Part shown: in pieces, positions 1 to 9,206 of the stretch | Layout: each line of letters opens with the position of its first letter | How positions within the stretch are numbered: position 1 is the first letter of the stretch | Assembly (NCBI RefSeq): GCF_026240635.1 | Contig: NZ_CP110848.1 | Location: 622,501 to 686,500, forward strand | Direction: 5' to 3' | Source of the DNA: Trichothermofontia sichuanensis B231 | GTDB lineage: Bacteria > Cyanobacteriota > Cyanobacteriia > B231 | DNA length: 64,000 nucleotides | The notes under the pieces: generated by a model | Seen by the model: only the letters and a program-made list of their open reading frames with translations | Told to the model about the DNA's origin: nothing | Databases searched by the model: none | Made by a program: the position numbers and the translations under genes

Positions 1-1493
1 GGAATACGGTAAACCCAACCCCCTTGGCCATCGAGCCATAGCCAATCCCCCGTTTGGATTTGCTGGGTCGCAGCGGGTGCCCCCACGATCGCTGGAATTC
101 CCAACTCACGGGCCACGATCGCCCCGTGGGAATTCATCCCCCCCTGCTCCGCAATCACCCCCCGACAGTGACGCAAGTACCCAATCCAACTGGGTAAGAC
201 CGCTGTAGTGATGAGAATATGATCAGCAGGTAGTTGGGTCGGATCGTCCGGCAGTTGGGCAGCCACATAGGCTGGAGCTACCACCTGGCCCATTGCTGCC
301 CCCACGCCTCGCAACAGCGGCGGGACATCCCGGCAAGCTATTGCCGCCAAGCGGGTTAAGGGCGTGCTTGCCACCGTCAAAGAGACCGCCTCCTGAACTG
401 CTGCCCGAGTTGATGCTGCGGTTACCTCCTGAGCGGGGGGCAAGGTAGCTGAGGTTGGGTCGATCACCACATCGGTTAGGTAAAGTTGGGGCGCAGTATC
501 CGCCCGCTGGTACAAATGCCATTCCACCTGAAATCCATCGAGTGCCTGTGTCGCCGCCCATCCCGTGGGAGAAAGTGAGGTGCGCAGTGTCTGAACCAGC
601 CGTCTGAGAGTTAGCCAATCCGCCGGCGTCAGGACCGATCGCTGCCGTACTGCCTCACTGAGCAAGTAAGCTTGTATCCCTGGTCGGGCCAACTGGGGCA
701 CGCAATCCCCCTGCCAAGCCCTTGCAGCCGCCGGAAGGGCAAGGACGGATTGCACCTGATAGGCCAATTCCTGATACCCAGCCTGGATCTGAATCGGTGG
801 GTCCGCCGTCAGGGGAAGGCTATAGCTTTCCGGATCGGCCATTCCCCACTGTTGGGCCAGTCTCAATCCCCAACTGGCTTCCACCAGCGTCTGCGCCGTC
901 TGGAACTGTATCGTACCCGCCGCGATCGCTGGCCAGAGCGGTTGAATTAAGACGGCCAAGTGCAGGCGAGGTAACTCCAGACCCAGCTGTTGCCAACAAA
1001 AGAGACTACTGGCTGCAAACAGGGAAGCCCAAACCTGCTTCAGCGCTGTGGCCATAGCAGTAGGTTCCGCTGGACACACCTGTACCCCTAGCAGGGGAGC
1101 CACAGCCGCCGGGGCCACGGTCGCTGAGACGCTCAGGGAGGGCCGCAGGATTAAGGTTTCCGCCTGGAGCGGCGGGATCGCCGCCGTTAGCATCGTCAGC
1201 CAATCCCCAGGCAGGGAATTATTGAGCAGACTCCATTGCAGTTGTTGTGCGATCGCGGCTAATTGCTCCGCATTTGCCATATCCACCCGTAGACGGGAAT
1301 CGGGGAGGTTAGCCAGGATCGGCTCGGACCAGGGGATCGTTTCCAAAAAAGCCGACAACCAAGGAGCGGGAACGATGACCGTAGGGACCACTGCATAGCC
1401 CTGCTGTCGTAAGCGACCTAGTTGCAAGGCCCGTTCTCCCACCCAATGCAGCGGGAGCGCGTCAATCTCGTCTAGCCCATACAGCTGACTCAC
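1..1493 (-). CDS. PEP synthase-like / PEP-utilising enzyme (partial, 3' end off the window)
   Basis: One uninterrupted leftward frame runs from a GTG at 1493 to the left edge, about 497 codons without a stop. Near its visible end lies the phosphohistidine mobile-domain motif GGMNSHGAIVARELGIPAIVG, where the His is the residue that carries phosphate in PEP synthase and pyruvate phosphate dikinase. The N-terminus (LYGLDEIDALPLHWVGERA) resembles the start of the PEP synthase ATP-binding domain but is poorly conserved. The stretch between is degenerate compared with a true PpsA, so this may be a divergent paralogue and not a functional gluconeogenic enzyme. The C-terminal PEP-binding TIM barrel, if present, lies outside the window. 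The start is uncertain: the frame stays open upstream to about 1550, but GTG is the best available start codon. Confidence 0.72.
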   Translation of the reverse strand, partial: MSQLYGLDEIDALPLHWVGERALQLGRLRQQGYAVVPTVIVPAPWLSAFLETIPWSEPILANLPDSRLRVDMANAEQLAAIAQQLQWSLLNNSLPGDWLTMLTAAIPPLQAETLILRPSLSVSATVAPAAVAPLLGVQVCPAEPTAMATALKQVWASLFAASSLFCWQQLGLELPRLHLAVLIQPLWPAIAAGTIQFQTAQTLVEASWGLRLAQQWGMADPESYSLPLTADPPIQIQAGYQELAYQVQSVLALPAAARAWQGDCVPQLARPGIQAYLLSEAVRQRSVLTPADWLTLRRLVQTLRTSLSPTGWAATQALDGFQVEWHLYQRADTAPQLYLTDVVIDPTSATLPPAQEVTAASTRAAVQEAVSLTVASTPLTRLAAIACRDVPPLLRGVGAAMGQVVAPAYVAAQLPDDPTQLPADHILITTAVLPSWIGYLRHCRGVIAEQGGMNSHGAIVARELGIPAIVGAPAATQQIQTGDWLWLDGQGGWVYRI

Positions 1494-1856
1494 ACGTAGG
1501 CAACATTTCCGAATAAAACGTCCAGGAGAGTCCCTGGGCGCGATTTGCCATCAGCTTATCATGATTACTTTTGTCGAGGGTTTAGCAGTTTGAGCGACTC
1601 TCCCTTGAGAATAGGGCGAATGGAGAGCTGACTAGGATGCGAACCCCTACCGTTGCCGCCCCGCCAGTCGAACATTTCCCCAATGGTACCCCCGCGAATC
1701 CCTGAGATAACCCTGGAAGAAAAAACCATCGGAACGGTATGTTTAAATAATCCAAACAACTCATCCAAACAACCCATCAAATCGCCCCTGACTGAGTACC
1801 TGACTGACCAGCGGGGACGGTTTCCCCAGCCAGTACACACCCTCCCGATGTGAAAG
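1494..1856. other. Intergenic region between the divergent PEP synthase-like gene and cphB
   Basis: No gene is supported here. It must hold the promoters of both divergent neighbours, but I see no convincing boxes and no NtcA-type GTA-N8-TAC site. A 13-bp near-perfect tandem duplication (TCCAAACAACTCA then TCCAAACAACCCA) sits at 1751-1776. Confidence 0.5.
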
Positions 1857-2669
1857 ATGCCTCATTCAACTCAACCTGCTATCATTGTGATTGGTGGCGC
1901 CGAGGACAAAGTCCACGGGCGAGAAATTTTGCATAAGTTTTTAGAGCGATCAGGTGGTCCGGAAGCACGGATTGCCATTATTCCCTCGGCTTCACGGGAG
2001 CCGGCGCTGATTGGCGCTCGTTATCGTGAACTGTTTGAAGATATGGGCGCTAAGGCCATCCAAGTGATCGATGTGCGCGAGCGGGAGCAAGCCAACGATC
2101 CCCTCTGGCAAGCCTACATTCAGGAGTGCACCGGGGTGTTTATGACGGGAGGCGATCAGTTGCGGCTGTGTGCCATTCTGGCTGATACGCCGATTATGGA
2201 TCAGGTTCACGCCCGGGTGCAACGCCACGAGATTACCCTGGCGGGTACTAGCGCCGGAGCAGCAGTGATGGGCTACCACATGATTGCTGGGGGGGGCAGT
2301 GGTAAATCCCCTAATCGTGCCTTGGTGGATATGGCGACGGGCTTTGGCTTTTTACCCAACGCGATCGTGGATCAGCATTTTCACAACCGCAACCGCATGG
2401 CTCGTCTAATTAGTGCCATTTCGATGCACCCGGAATGTCTGGGGATTGGCATTGATGAAGATACCTGCATCATTGTCGAACCTGACCACTCCCTCCAGGC
2501 AATGGGGAATGGGGTCGTGACGATCGTGGATGCAACGGAACTGTCCCATACCAACCAGGCCCAGATTGGGACCACCGATCCGATCAGCATTCATAACTGT
2601 CGGTTACATTTGCTCGGACATGGCGATCGTTATCACCTCGATCGGCGACAATTAATCCCATCCTCCTAA
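1857..2669 (+). CDS. cphB: Cyanophycinase
   Basis: 270-residue cytoplasmic serine exopeptidase (peptidase S51 family) that cuts cyanophycin, the Asp-Arg storage polymer, into beta-Asp-Arg dipeptides. The nucleophile motif GTSAGAAV places the catalytic serine at residue 132, matching Ser132 of the characterised Synechocystis enzyme. MTGGDQLRL near residues 96-104 and the N-terminal IVIGGAEDK are also family hallmarks. Length is normal. It lies 309 bp upstream of cyanophycin synthetase on the same strand, the classic cphB-cphA arrangement, so breakdown and synthesis of the polymer are encoded together. Confidence 0.97.
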   Translation: MPHSTQPAIIVIGGAEDKVHGREILHKFLERSGGPEARIAIIPSASREPALIGARYRELFEDMGAKAIQVIDVREREQANDPLWQAYIQECTGVFMTGGDQLRLCAILADTPIMDQVHARVQRHEITLAGTSAGAAVMGYHMIAGGGSGKSPNRALVDMATGFGFLPNAIVDQHFHNRNRMARLISAISMHPECLGIGIDEDTCIIVEPDHSLQAMGNGVVTIVDATELSHTNQAQIGTTDPISIHNCRLHLLGHGDRYHLDRRQLIPSS

Positions 2670-2978
2670 GACACCCTGGCCTCTCCCATCCAAGTGGGAT
2701 GAGTCAGAGCTAAGCCAGAAATTAGTCTGCGACCAATTCCCGACTGCTCGGATATTACGAATTCGTCATCCTTGATTCGGTTAATCGGTTTCCTGCTTGC
2801 CTACCGCCTTCAACCCAGTTTCGCTTGTGTCTCTTTTGCCTCCCAGTCTCCGGCCTAGATTTAGAAAGAATAAAGAATAAAGTGTTCTTAGTGAACAGTT
2901 CTTCGGCTTCAGCCACCCTGAGACTAAACAGAGGCAACACCTACCCACCTTCGCCCGCTTAAGCCACGCTGCGCTGTT
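2670..2978. other. cphB-cphA intergenic region
   Basis: 309 bp without a gene. The spacing suggests cphA has its own promoter. The stretch around 2860-2890 is AT-rich and could hold it, but no box is clear enough to call. No hairpin-plus-T-tract terminator is evident after cphB. Confidence 0.4.
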
Positions 2979-5681
2979 ATGAAAATCCTGAAAATTCAAA
3001 CCTTACGGGGTCCCAACTACTGGAGTATTCGCCGCCAAAAGTTGGTGCTAATGCGCCTGGATTTAGAAGATCTTGCCGATCGGCCCTCGAATAAGATCCC
3101 CGGTTTTTATCAGGGCCTGACCCAGGCGTTACCGAGTCTGATGGAGCATTTTTGTTCCCCTGGGCACCGTGGCGGTTTCCTGAGCCGGGTGCAGGAAGGT
3201 ACCATGATGGGGCACATTATCGAGCACGTGGCCCTGGAGTTACAAACCCTGGCGGGTATGCCTACGGGCTTTGGACGTACGCGGGAAACCTCCACCCCGG
3301 GCATCTATCAGGTTGTTTTTGAGTATCTGGACGAGCAGGCCGGTCGCTATGCAGCGCGGGCAGCAGTTCGCCTTTGCCAAAGTATTGTTGAGACGGGCAA
3401 ATATCCCCAGGAGGAATTGGAGCAGGATCTGTTTGATCTGCGGGAAATTTGGGCTGATGCCGCTCTGGGTCCCAGCACAGAAGCCATTATTGCGGAGGCA
3501 GAACATCGGGGGATTCCCTGGTTACGCCTGAGTACCCGCGCCATGATCCAGTTTGGTCAGGGGGTTTATCAACGGCGGATTCAGGCTACCCAAACCGATC
3601 AAACCGGAATTTTAGGCGTTGAACTGGCGTGTGATAAGGAAGGGACAAAGAATATCCTGCGAGAGGCGGGGGTGCCGGTGCCTAGGGGCACGGTCATCCA
3701 GTACTATGACGAACTGGAAAGTGCAATACGGGATGTCGGGGGGTTTCCGATCGTTGTCAAACCCCTAGATGGCAATCATGGCCGGGGCATTACGATTAAC
3801 GTGAACTCGATGGAAGCCGCAGAAGCTGCCTACGACTTTGCCAGTGCCCATGCCAAAACCCGTGCGGTGATTATCGAGCGTTACTACGAAGGTCGGGATC
3901 ATCGAGTCTTGGTGATTAATGGCAAGGTCGTTGCTGTGGCAGAACGAGTCCCGGCCCACGTGGTTGGGGATGGCCAGTCCACTATTCGTGAACTGGTGGA
4001 GCAAACTAACCAAGACCCGCGTCGAGGCAGTGGTCATGACAACGTACTCACGCGGATAACAGTTGACGAGGCCAGTGAACAACTCCTCGCAGAGCAGGGC
4101 TATACTCTGGAGAGTGTGCCCCCCAAGGGTGTTATCTGTTACCTCAAGGCAACGGCAAACCTGAGTACCGGCGGTATTGCCATCGATCGCACCGATGATA
4201 TCCATCCTGAAAATATTTGGCTGGTCCAGCGAGTGGCTAAGATCATTGGTCTGGATATTGCGGGCATTGATATTGTCACCCCGGATATTACTCGCCCTCT
4301 ACGGGAGGTGAATGGCGTTGTCGTTGAGGTCAACGCGGCCCCTGGTTTCCGGATGCACCTGTGCCCGAGTGAGGGGATTCCCCGCAATGTGGCCGAACCG
4401 GTGATGGATCTGCTGTATCCACCGGGTACCCCCAGTCGCATCCCCATCCTGGCGGTAACTGGGACCAATGGTAAGACCACGACCACCCGCCTACTGGCCC
4501 ACATTATGAAGCAAGCGGGCTATATGGTAGGGTATACGACCACTGACGGGACTTACATCGGTGATTATCTGGTCGAACCGGGGGATAACACGGGTCCCCA
4601 AAGTGCCCAATTGATTCTCCAGGACCCGACGGTAGAAGTGGCTGTCTTGGAATGTGCACGGGGTGGGATTTTGCGATCGGGCCTTGGCTTCTCAGCTTGT
4701 GATGTTGGGGTTGTTCTGAATGTCTCAGCAGATCATCTGGGGCTGGGTGATATTGATACGATTGAAGATATGGCGCGGGTGAAAAGTGTGGTAGCGGAAT
4801 CGGCCCTGCCCAATGGCTATGCGGTCCTGAATGCCGATGATCCCCTGGTGGCGGAGATGGCCAATCGGGTGCGGGCGCAGGTCGCCTACTTCTCCTTGAA
4901 TCCTGATAACCCCCTGATCCGTGCCCACACCCAACGGGGGGGCCTAGCCGCTGTTTATGAAAATGGTTACCTCTCGATTCTTAAGGGTGACTGGACCTTG
5001 CGGATTGAGCAATCGGTGAATGTCCCCCTGGCGATGGGGGGGCGGGCACCCTTCCAGATTGCCAATGCGCTGGCCGCTAGTTTAGCCGCCTTTGCCCAAG
5101 GGGTTCGGATTGAGGAGATTCGCACTGCTTTGGCGACGTTCCAGTCCACAGCCCAGCAAACCCCAGGGCGGATGAACCTGTTTGATATGGGGTCATACCA
5201 TACTCTGATTGATTATGCCCACAATCCGGCCAGCTATGAGGCCCTAGGGAGCTTTGTGCGTAACTGGACGGCAGGGGAACGCATTGGGGTGATCGGGGCA
5301 CCGGGTGATCGCCGCGATCGGGATTTTATTGAACTGGGTCAATTGTCGGCGACGATGTTTGATCGCGTCATTATCAAGGAAGACGATGATACTCGTGGCC
5401 GCGATCGGGGGGCGGTGGCAACCTTAATTCGGGCAGGGTTGCTAGAGCGCAGGCCGGATTTTCCCCATGAGGTGATCCTGGATGAAACCGAGGCGATCGA
5501 ATATGCCCTAGATAAGCTGGCTCGATCGGGGAGTCTGGTGGTGATCTTGCCTGAAAGTGTCAGTCGCGCCATTCGCTTGGTGCGAACCCGCAAACCCCTT
5601 CAGGAGTCGTGCCCAGCCCAACCCCAAAACGGCAATGGCCAGAAGCATGGGGTGGGCGATCCGGAAACCTCGGTCCATTGA
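2979..5681 (+). CDS. cphA: Cyanophycin synthetase
   Basis: 900-residue enzyme that elongates cyanophycin by ATP-dependent addition of Asp to the backbone and Arg to its side chains. Three parts are visible: an N-terminal region (about 1-170), an ATP-grasp module (about 210-475, with VVKPLDGNHGRGI and the metal/ATP segment EVNAAPGFRMH), and a Mur-ligase-like module with the P-loop GTNGKTTTT at about 495-503 and the C-terminal signature DYAHNPASYEAL. Length matches cyanobacterial CphA1. The start MKILKIQTLRGPNYWSI is the conserved family N-terminus. The last ~25 residues are hydrophilic and variable. It follows cphB on the same strand. Confidence 0.98.
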   Translation: MKILKIQTLRGPNYWSIRRQKLVLMRLDLEDLADRPSNKIPGFYQGLTQALPSLMEHFCSPGHRGGFLSRVQEGTMMGHIIEHVALELQTLAGMPTGFGRTRETSTPGIYQVVFEYLDEQAGRYAARAAVRLCQSIVETGKYPQEELEQDLFDLREIWADAALGPSTEAIIAEAEHRGIPWLRLSTRAMIQFGQGVYQRRIQATQTDQTGILGVELACDKEGTKNILREAGVPVPRGTVIQYYDELESAIRDVGGFPIVVKPLDGNHGRGITINVNSMEAAEAAYDFASAHAKTRAVIIERYYEGRDHRVLVINGKVVAVAERVPAHVVGDGQSTIRELVEQTNQDPRRGSGHDNVLTRITVDEASEQLLAEQGYTLESVPPKGVICYLKATANLSTGGIAIDRTDDIHPENIWLVQRVAKIIGLDIAGIDIVTPDITRPLREVNGVVVEVNAAPGFRMHLCPSEGIPRNVAEPVMDLLYPPGTPSRIPILAVTGTNGKTTTTRLLAHIMKQAGYMVGYTTTDGTYIGDYLVEPGDNTGPQSAQLILQDPTVEVAVLECARGGILRSGLGFSACDVGVVLNVSADHLGLGDIDTIEDMARVKSVVAESALPNGYAVLNADDPLVAEMANRVRAQVAYFSLNPDNPLIRAHTQRGGLAAVYENGYLSILKGDWTLRIEQSVNVPLAMGGRAPFQIANALAASLAAFAQGVRIEEIRTALATFQSTAQQTPGRMNLFDMGSYHTLIDYAHNPASYEALGSFVRNWTAGERIGVIGAPGDRRDRDFIELGQLSATMFDRVIIKEDDDTRGRDRGAVATLIRAGLLERRPDFPHEVILDETEAIEYALDKLARSGSLVVILPESVSRAIRLVRTRKPLQESCPAQPQNGNGQKHGVGDPETSVH

Positions 5682-5820
5682 TCCCATCCCATCGGCTCAA
5701 CCCACGTGACGGCTAGCAAGGCTGGATGCTGAGTCGGTTGTAACTTTTGGTGTGGTGGCGCCCTATTCTGTAAGCCTGACGCTGTCATTAGGAGCGAGTC
5801 GCTACTGGGGAGCAACTTGG

Positions 5821-5998
5821 TTGATTGACCAATCTTTCCCCCCATCCCTAAATCCCTTCGCCCACAGGGGGCGAAGGGACTTTGCTTTTCCCCTCATCCC
5901 TAAATCCCTTCGCCCACCAGTGGCGAAGAGGCTTTAACCCTCGTCCAGAGCGGGCGAGGGGTTGGGGTAAGGGCTGTTCGAGTTTTGTCAGTCAATCA
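5821..5998. repeat. Dispersed repeat family B, copy 1 (MITE-like, inverted ends)
   Basis: The element opens with TTGATTGACCAA and closes with TTTTGTCAGTCAATCA, so its ends are imperfect inverted repeats. Inside are two near-identical 'ccctaaatcccttcgccca' segments, each followed by a gcgaaggg complement, giving internal stem-loops. A second full copy is at 38029-38177, with partial ends at 34081 and 43180. There is no coding capacity. Confidence 0.8.
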
Positions 5999-6120
5999 GG
6001 GGAGGCAACACTTCTTCATCTGCTATCCCGATTCCATCTCCTACAATTGGGATAGAGTCGTTGAACCCCGACGCGTTCAGCAGTATTGAAATCGGGGAAC
6101 CGTAGACAGAGGGGGATATT

Positions 6121-6354
6121 ATGTTGCAACTTACTCAGCGATCAAGTCGGTATTCAATCGATGTGCTTAAGGAAGAAGCCCGTCAGTTGGTTGAAGGTGG
6201 CGCTTTGAGTCCGCATCAACCGATCTATACTCTGTGTCAATATATTCCGGGCCGGGAGTGGATTTGTGTTGAATCTGAACTGGAACAAAATGATTATTTA
6301 TTACGTGACCCACTGATTGATCTGATTGGGGATGTAGCCTGGGAAAATGACTAG
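6121..6354 (+). CDS. DUF4327 family protein
   Basis: 77-residue soluble protein of a small family conserved in cyanobacteria, function unknown. Recognisable family features are RYSIDVLKEEARQLVEGG near the N-terminus and the core QPIYTLCQYIPGREWICVE, followed by an acidic tail. The ATG is preceded by a purine-rich GAGGGGG 6 bp upstream, supporting this start. It stands alone between repeat family B copy 1 and repeat family A copy 1. Confidence 0.88.
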   Translation: MLQLTQRSSRYSIDVLKEEARQLVEGGALSPHQPIYTLCQYIPGREWICVESELEQNDYLLRDPLIDLIGDVAWEND

Positions 6355-6472
6355 GATTAGGTGCTACGCGAACAGTGGCCAGCCTACCGGGCTATACAGC
6401 CCCTCCCTCAATCACGCTTCAATCATAAAGTCACACCTCAATCATCATCTTAATCATCAAAAAGTACAGTTT

Positions 6473-6580
6473 TATAGTCATTGCAATTTAGGCTGAAACA
6501 GTACCCTCACCCCCTGTCCCTCTCCTGCTCTGGGAGAGGAGCGTGGAAAACTGTATCGTTCTTATTTGGATTGACGATAG
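6473..6580 (+). repeat. Dispersed repeat family A, copy 1
   Basis: Full-length, about 107 bp: begins TATAGTCATTGCAATTTAGG, has a central inverted repeat of CCTCTCC and GGAGAGG around a CTGCTCT loop, and ends TTATTTGGATTGACGATA. The two ends form an imperfect 14-bp inverted repeat (TATAGTCATTGCAA against TATGGTCAATCCAA). It lies in the otherwise empty 343-bp gap between DUF4327 and mgtE. The stretch before it (6400-6470) also resembles the family D terminus (tcaatcataaagt). Confidence 0.85.
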
Positions 6581-6697
6581 GAGTGAGGATAGAGAAGGGA
6601 GAAGTGAGGGTAACGAAGCGACTATCCCTGTTCTCTTTTCTCTCTCCTCTCTCCTCATGAAAGGGGCAAAGATTGGTCAGGTAGCTAGCGGTAGAGG

Positions 6698-8098
6698 CTA
6701 TACCTGCCAGTGCTCCACCATGAAGCGAGCAACTGAGAAATAGATAAAGACACCCAGAACATCTACGGCTGTGGTGATAAAGGGGGCTGACATCAGGGCT
6801 GGATCAAAGCCGATCGCCTGAAAGAGAAAGGGTAAGGCTGCGCCAGAGATGGAAGCCAACATGGAAATCGCCCAGAGGCTAATGCCAACCGCGATCGCCA
6901 CAAGTAAGCTTCCCTGGAGAACATAAGCCCAAAGGGTGACAATGGTTCCCAGCATTAGGCCCAAGATCATCCCAGCGATCGCCTCGCGCTGGATAATGTC
7001 AAAAGCCTCTCGCAAGCGTAATTTGTCAGTACTGATCCCTCGAATAACCACAGTGGCGGATTGGGCACCCACGTTTCCCCCTGTCCCAATCAGGAGGGGA
7101 ATAAAGGCGGCGAGGGCAACGACTTTGGCCAAGATCTCATCCTGGGAGCGAATGACGGCAGAGGTTAAGGTATTGGTTAACAGGAGGACCAATAGCCATA
7201 CGACCCGGCGACGGGCCACTGTCAATAAATTGGTTTGGAAATAGTCATCGCCACCCGATTGGACCCCCCCTAGGGTATAAATATCCTCTGTAACCTCCTC
7301 TTCTAGGATGTCGATGACATCATCCACGGTGACGATACCTACTAGGCGCTGTTCGCGATCGACCACAGGGACTGCCAGGAAGTCATAGCGCTGAATCAGG
7401 TGGGCGACTTCTTCTTGATCTGTGTCTGTGTTGACGAAGATGACATCACGGGTCATGATTTCACCCACGGTTTGGTGGGGTTGGGCGGTGACGAGATCGC
7501 GCAGGGAGACGATACCGGTCAGGCGGCGGTTGGCGTCGGTGACATAGAGGTAATAGATTGTTTCGGTGGTATCGGCCAGATTGCGAATCCGTTCGAGGGC
7601 ACGGCTAACGGTGAAATTCTCCTTCAGTTGAATGTACTTGGGTGTCATGATGCGCCCTGCGGTACCCGGCTCATAGCCGAGGAGCAAGGCGGTGGCTTGT
7701 CGTTCTTCGGGACTGAGTTGTTCGAGTAGGCGTCGGACGACCTTAGCTGGTAATTCATCAAACAGGCGGGCACGATCGTCCGGGGACATGCGTTCAACGA
7801 TATTCAACACATCCTGACGCTTGAAGTCCTCAATCAGGATCTGCTGCACACTGGAGTCGAGGTATTCGTAAACTTCCGCTGCCTCATCCTTGGGCAGGAG
7901 CCGGAAGGCGAGCGCCTGTTGCGCCTCTGGTAAGCCTTCGATCGCGTCGGCAATATCGGCAGGTTGCACGGGAATCAGCAGGGCCTTAGCTCCTTGTAAA
8001 TTTTCCTGCTCTAGGAGCATCAACAACTGCTTGCGGACTAGGTCACGCAGTTCTCGTCGAGAGATAGGTTGCAGTGGGGTATCAACTTCGTTAGCCAA
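6698..8098 (-). CDS. mgtE: Magnesium transporter MgtE
   Basis: 466-residue inner-membrane Mg2+ channel/transporter. Order of domains: an N-terminal helical MgtE_N superhelix (about 30-130), a CBS-domain pair (about 135-260, with MTPKYIQLKENFTVSRAL and MTRDVIFVNTDTD), and a C-terminal pore domain with about five membrane helices (about 290-466), including TGGNVGAQSATVVIRG near 340, the conserved pore-lining segment. The cytosolic domains gate the pore in response to intracellular Mg2+. Length is typical. It is the last gene of a leftward run after prmC, about 110 bp downstream of that gene. Confidence 0.96.
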   Translation of the reverse strand: MANEVDTPLQPISRRELRDLVRKQLLMLLEQENLQGAKALLIPVQPADIADAIEGLPEAQQALAFRLLPKDEAAEVYEYLDSSVQQILIEDFKRQDVLNIVERMSPDDRARLFDELPAKVVRRLLEQLSPEERQATALLLGYEPGTAGRIMTPKYIQLKENFTVSRALERIRNLADTTETIYYLYVTDANRRLTGIVSLRDLVTAQPHQTVGEIMTRDVIFVNTDTDQEEVAHLIQRYDFLAVPVVDREQRLVGIVTVDDVIDILEEEVTEDIYTLGGVQSGGDDYFQTNLLTVARRRVVWLLVLLLTNTLTSAVIRSQDEILAKVVALAAFIPLLIGTGGNVGAQSATVVIRGISTDKLRLREAFDIIQREAIAGMILGLMLGTIVTLWAYVLQGSLLVAIAVGISLWAISMLASISGAALPFLFQAIGFDPALMSAPFITTAVDVLGVFIYFSVARFMVEHWQV

Positions 8099-8210
8099 GA
8101 CGGTCTCCCAGGGTGACAGTAAATCGATCGCGGTGCACTGCCTAAAAGGTATTGCTGCCTTCAGTTTACTGGTGACCTACCCCTTAAATAAACGCCCGTT
8201 TGAGATAGGG

Positions 8211-9128
8211 TTATCCCACCCGATAGGCCGACACAAACCGATCAATGCCCGCCCAGTCAGTATGGATCCGAATCTGGTCGTATTGCCCGTGCTGCTGGAG
8301 GGCATTGGCCACGATGGCTGCCTGGCCTACCATCAGTTCGACCAACCACACCCCGCCTGCTCGCAGATACGCTGGTGCCGCTTGGATCAGGTGACGCACC
8401 GCTGCTAGCCCATCAATCCCGCCATCTAGAGCTAGGTGCGGTTCATGCTGTGCTACTTCCGGTTGCAGGGTGGATATCCAATCGGTGGGGATATAGGGAG
8501 GGTTGGCCACCATCCCCGCCAATTGGCCGCGTAAAAAGGTGAGCGGTTCAAACCAAGTCCCTTGGTAGGTCTGAATCCGCGACTGAAGCTGGTAGTGGGC
8601 AATATTACACGCGGCGATCGCTAGGGCTGCCGCACTCACATCCACTGCGTAGATCTGGGCTTGGGGAAACGCCGCCGCCAGTCCAAGGGCGATCGCCCCA
8701 CTACCGGTGCCTAAATCTGCCCAAGGCCCCTGGGCTAAGTCAGTCGGATGGGAGGCTGCCTGTACAGTCGCGATCGCCAAATCCACGATCAGCTCCGTTT
8801 CCGGTCGGGGGATGAGGACTGCTGGTGAGACGACGAGTTGCCAATCGCGCCAATGGGTTTTGCCCACCAGATACTGCACGGGCACCCGCGCCCTCAACCG
8901 TTGCTGCCACAGCGCCTCCAGTTGGGCCAGCGGCAGAGCCAGCTCAACTGCTGTTTGCTGAGCCAGTGTCCCTAACCGCAGGGCTAAGGCATCGATCGGA
9001 GTCACCGCCTGTAACAGCCAATCCACTTCCCCAGGCGGGATACCCGCAGCGATGGCGGCAGCCATCGCCTGCGATCGCCACTGCCATAACGCCGCCCCTG
9101 TTACCTGGTAAGTTTGGGTTTCGCCCAT
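8211..9128 (-). CDS. prmC: Peptide chain release factor N5-glutamine methyltransferase
   Basis: 305-residue class I SAM-dependent methyltransferase that methylates the Gln of the GGQ motif in release factors. An N-terminal helical domain (1-110) precedes the Rossmann fold. The SAM-binding motif DLGTGSGAIALGLA and the substrate-Gln clamp NPPYIP (about residues 208-213) are intact. The segment LIPRPETELIVD is also diagnostic. Length is slightly above the E. coli protein. It is leftward between tic22 and mgtE with short gaps, but co-transcription is not certain. Confidence 0.95.
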   Translation of the reverse strand: MGETQTYQVTGAALWQWRSQAMAAAIAAGIPPGEVDWLLQAVTPIDALALRLGTLAQQTAVELALPLAQLEALWQQRLRARVPVQYLVGKTHWRDWQLVVSPAVLIPRPETELIVDLAIATVQAASHPTDLAQGPWADLGTGSGAIALGLAAAFPQAQIYAVDVSAAALAIAACNIAHYQLQSRIQTYQGTWFEPLTFLRGQLAGMVANPPYIPTDWISTLQPEVAQHEPHLALDGGIDGLAAVRHLIQAAPAYLRAGGVWLVELMVGQAAIVANALQQHGQYDQIRIHTDWAGIDRFVSAYRVG

Positions 9129-9206
9129 ACTCGCTTAGGGATAGCCACGATCGCTACCCGATCGTTATTCGATCCGCCGCGTCCTTCCCCTGCCTAAGCC
9201 AACGCC

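Noticed and set aside
223-618. 131-codon Gly/Ser-rich frame in the first kilobase
   Set aside because: It lies in another frame of the PEP-synthase-like gene. Its low-complexity composition and lack of a start context make it a shadow.
1494-2978. NtcA-type nitrogen-control sites before cphB or cphA
   Set aside because: No GTA-N8-TAC was found in either gap, so nitrogen control cannot be supported from sequence.
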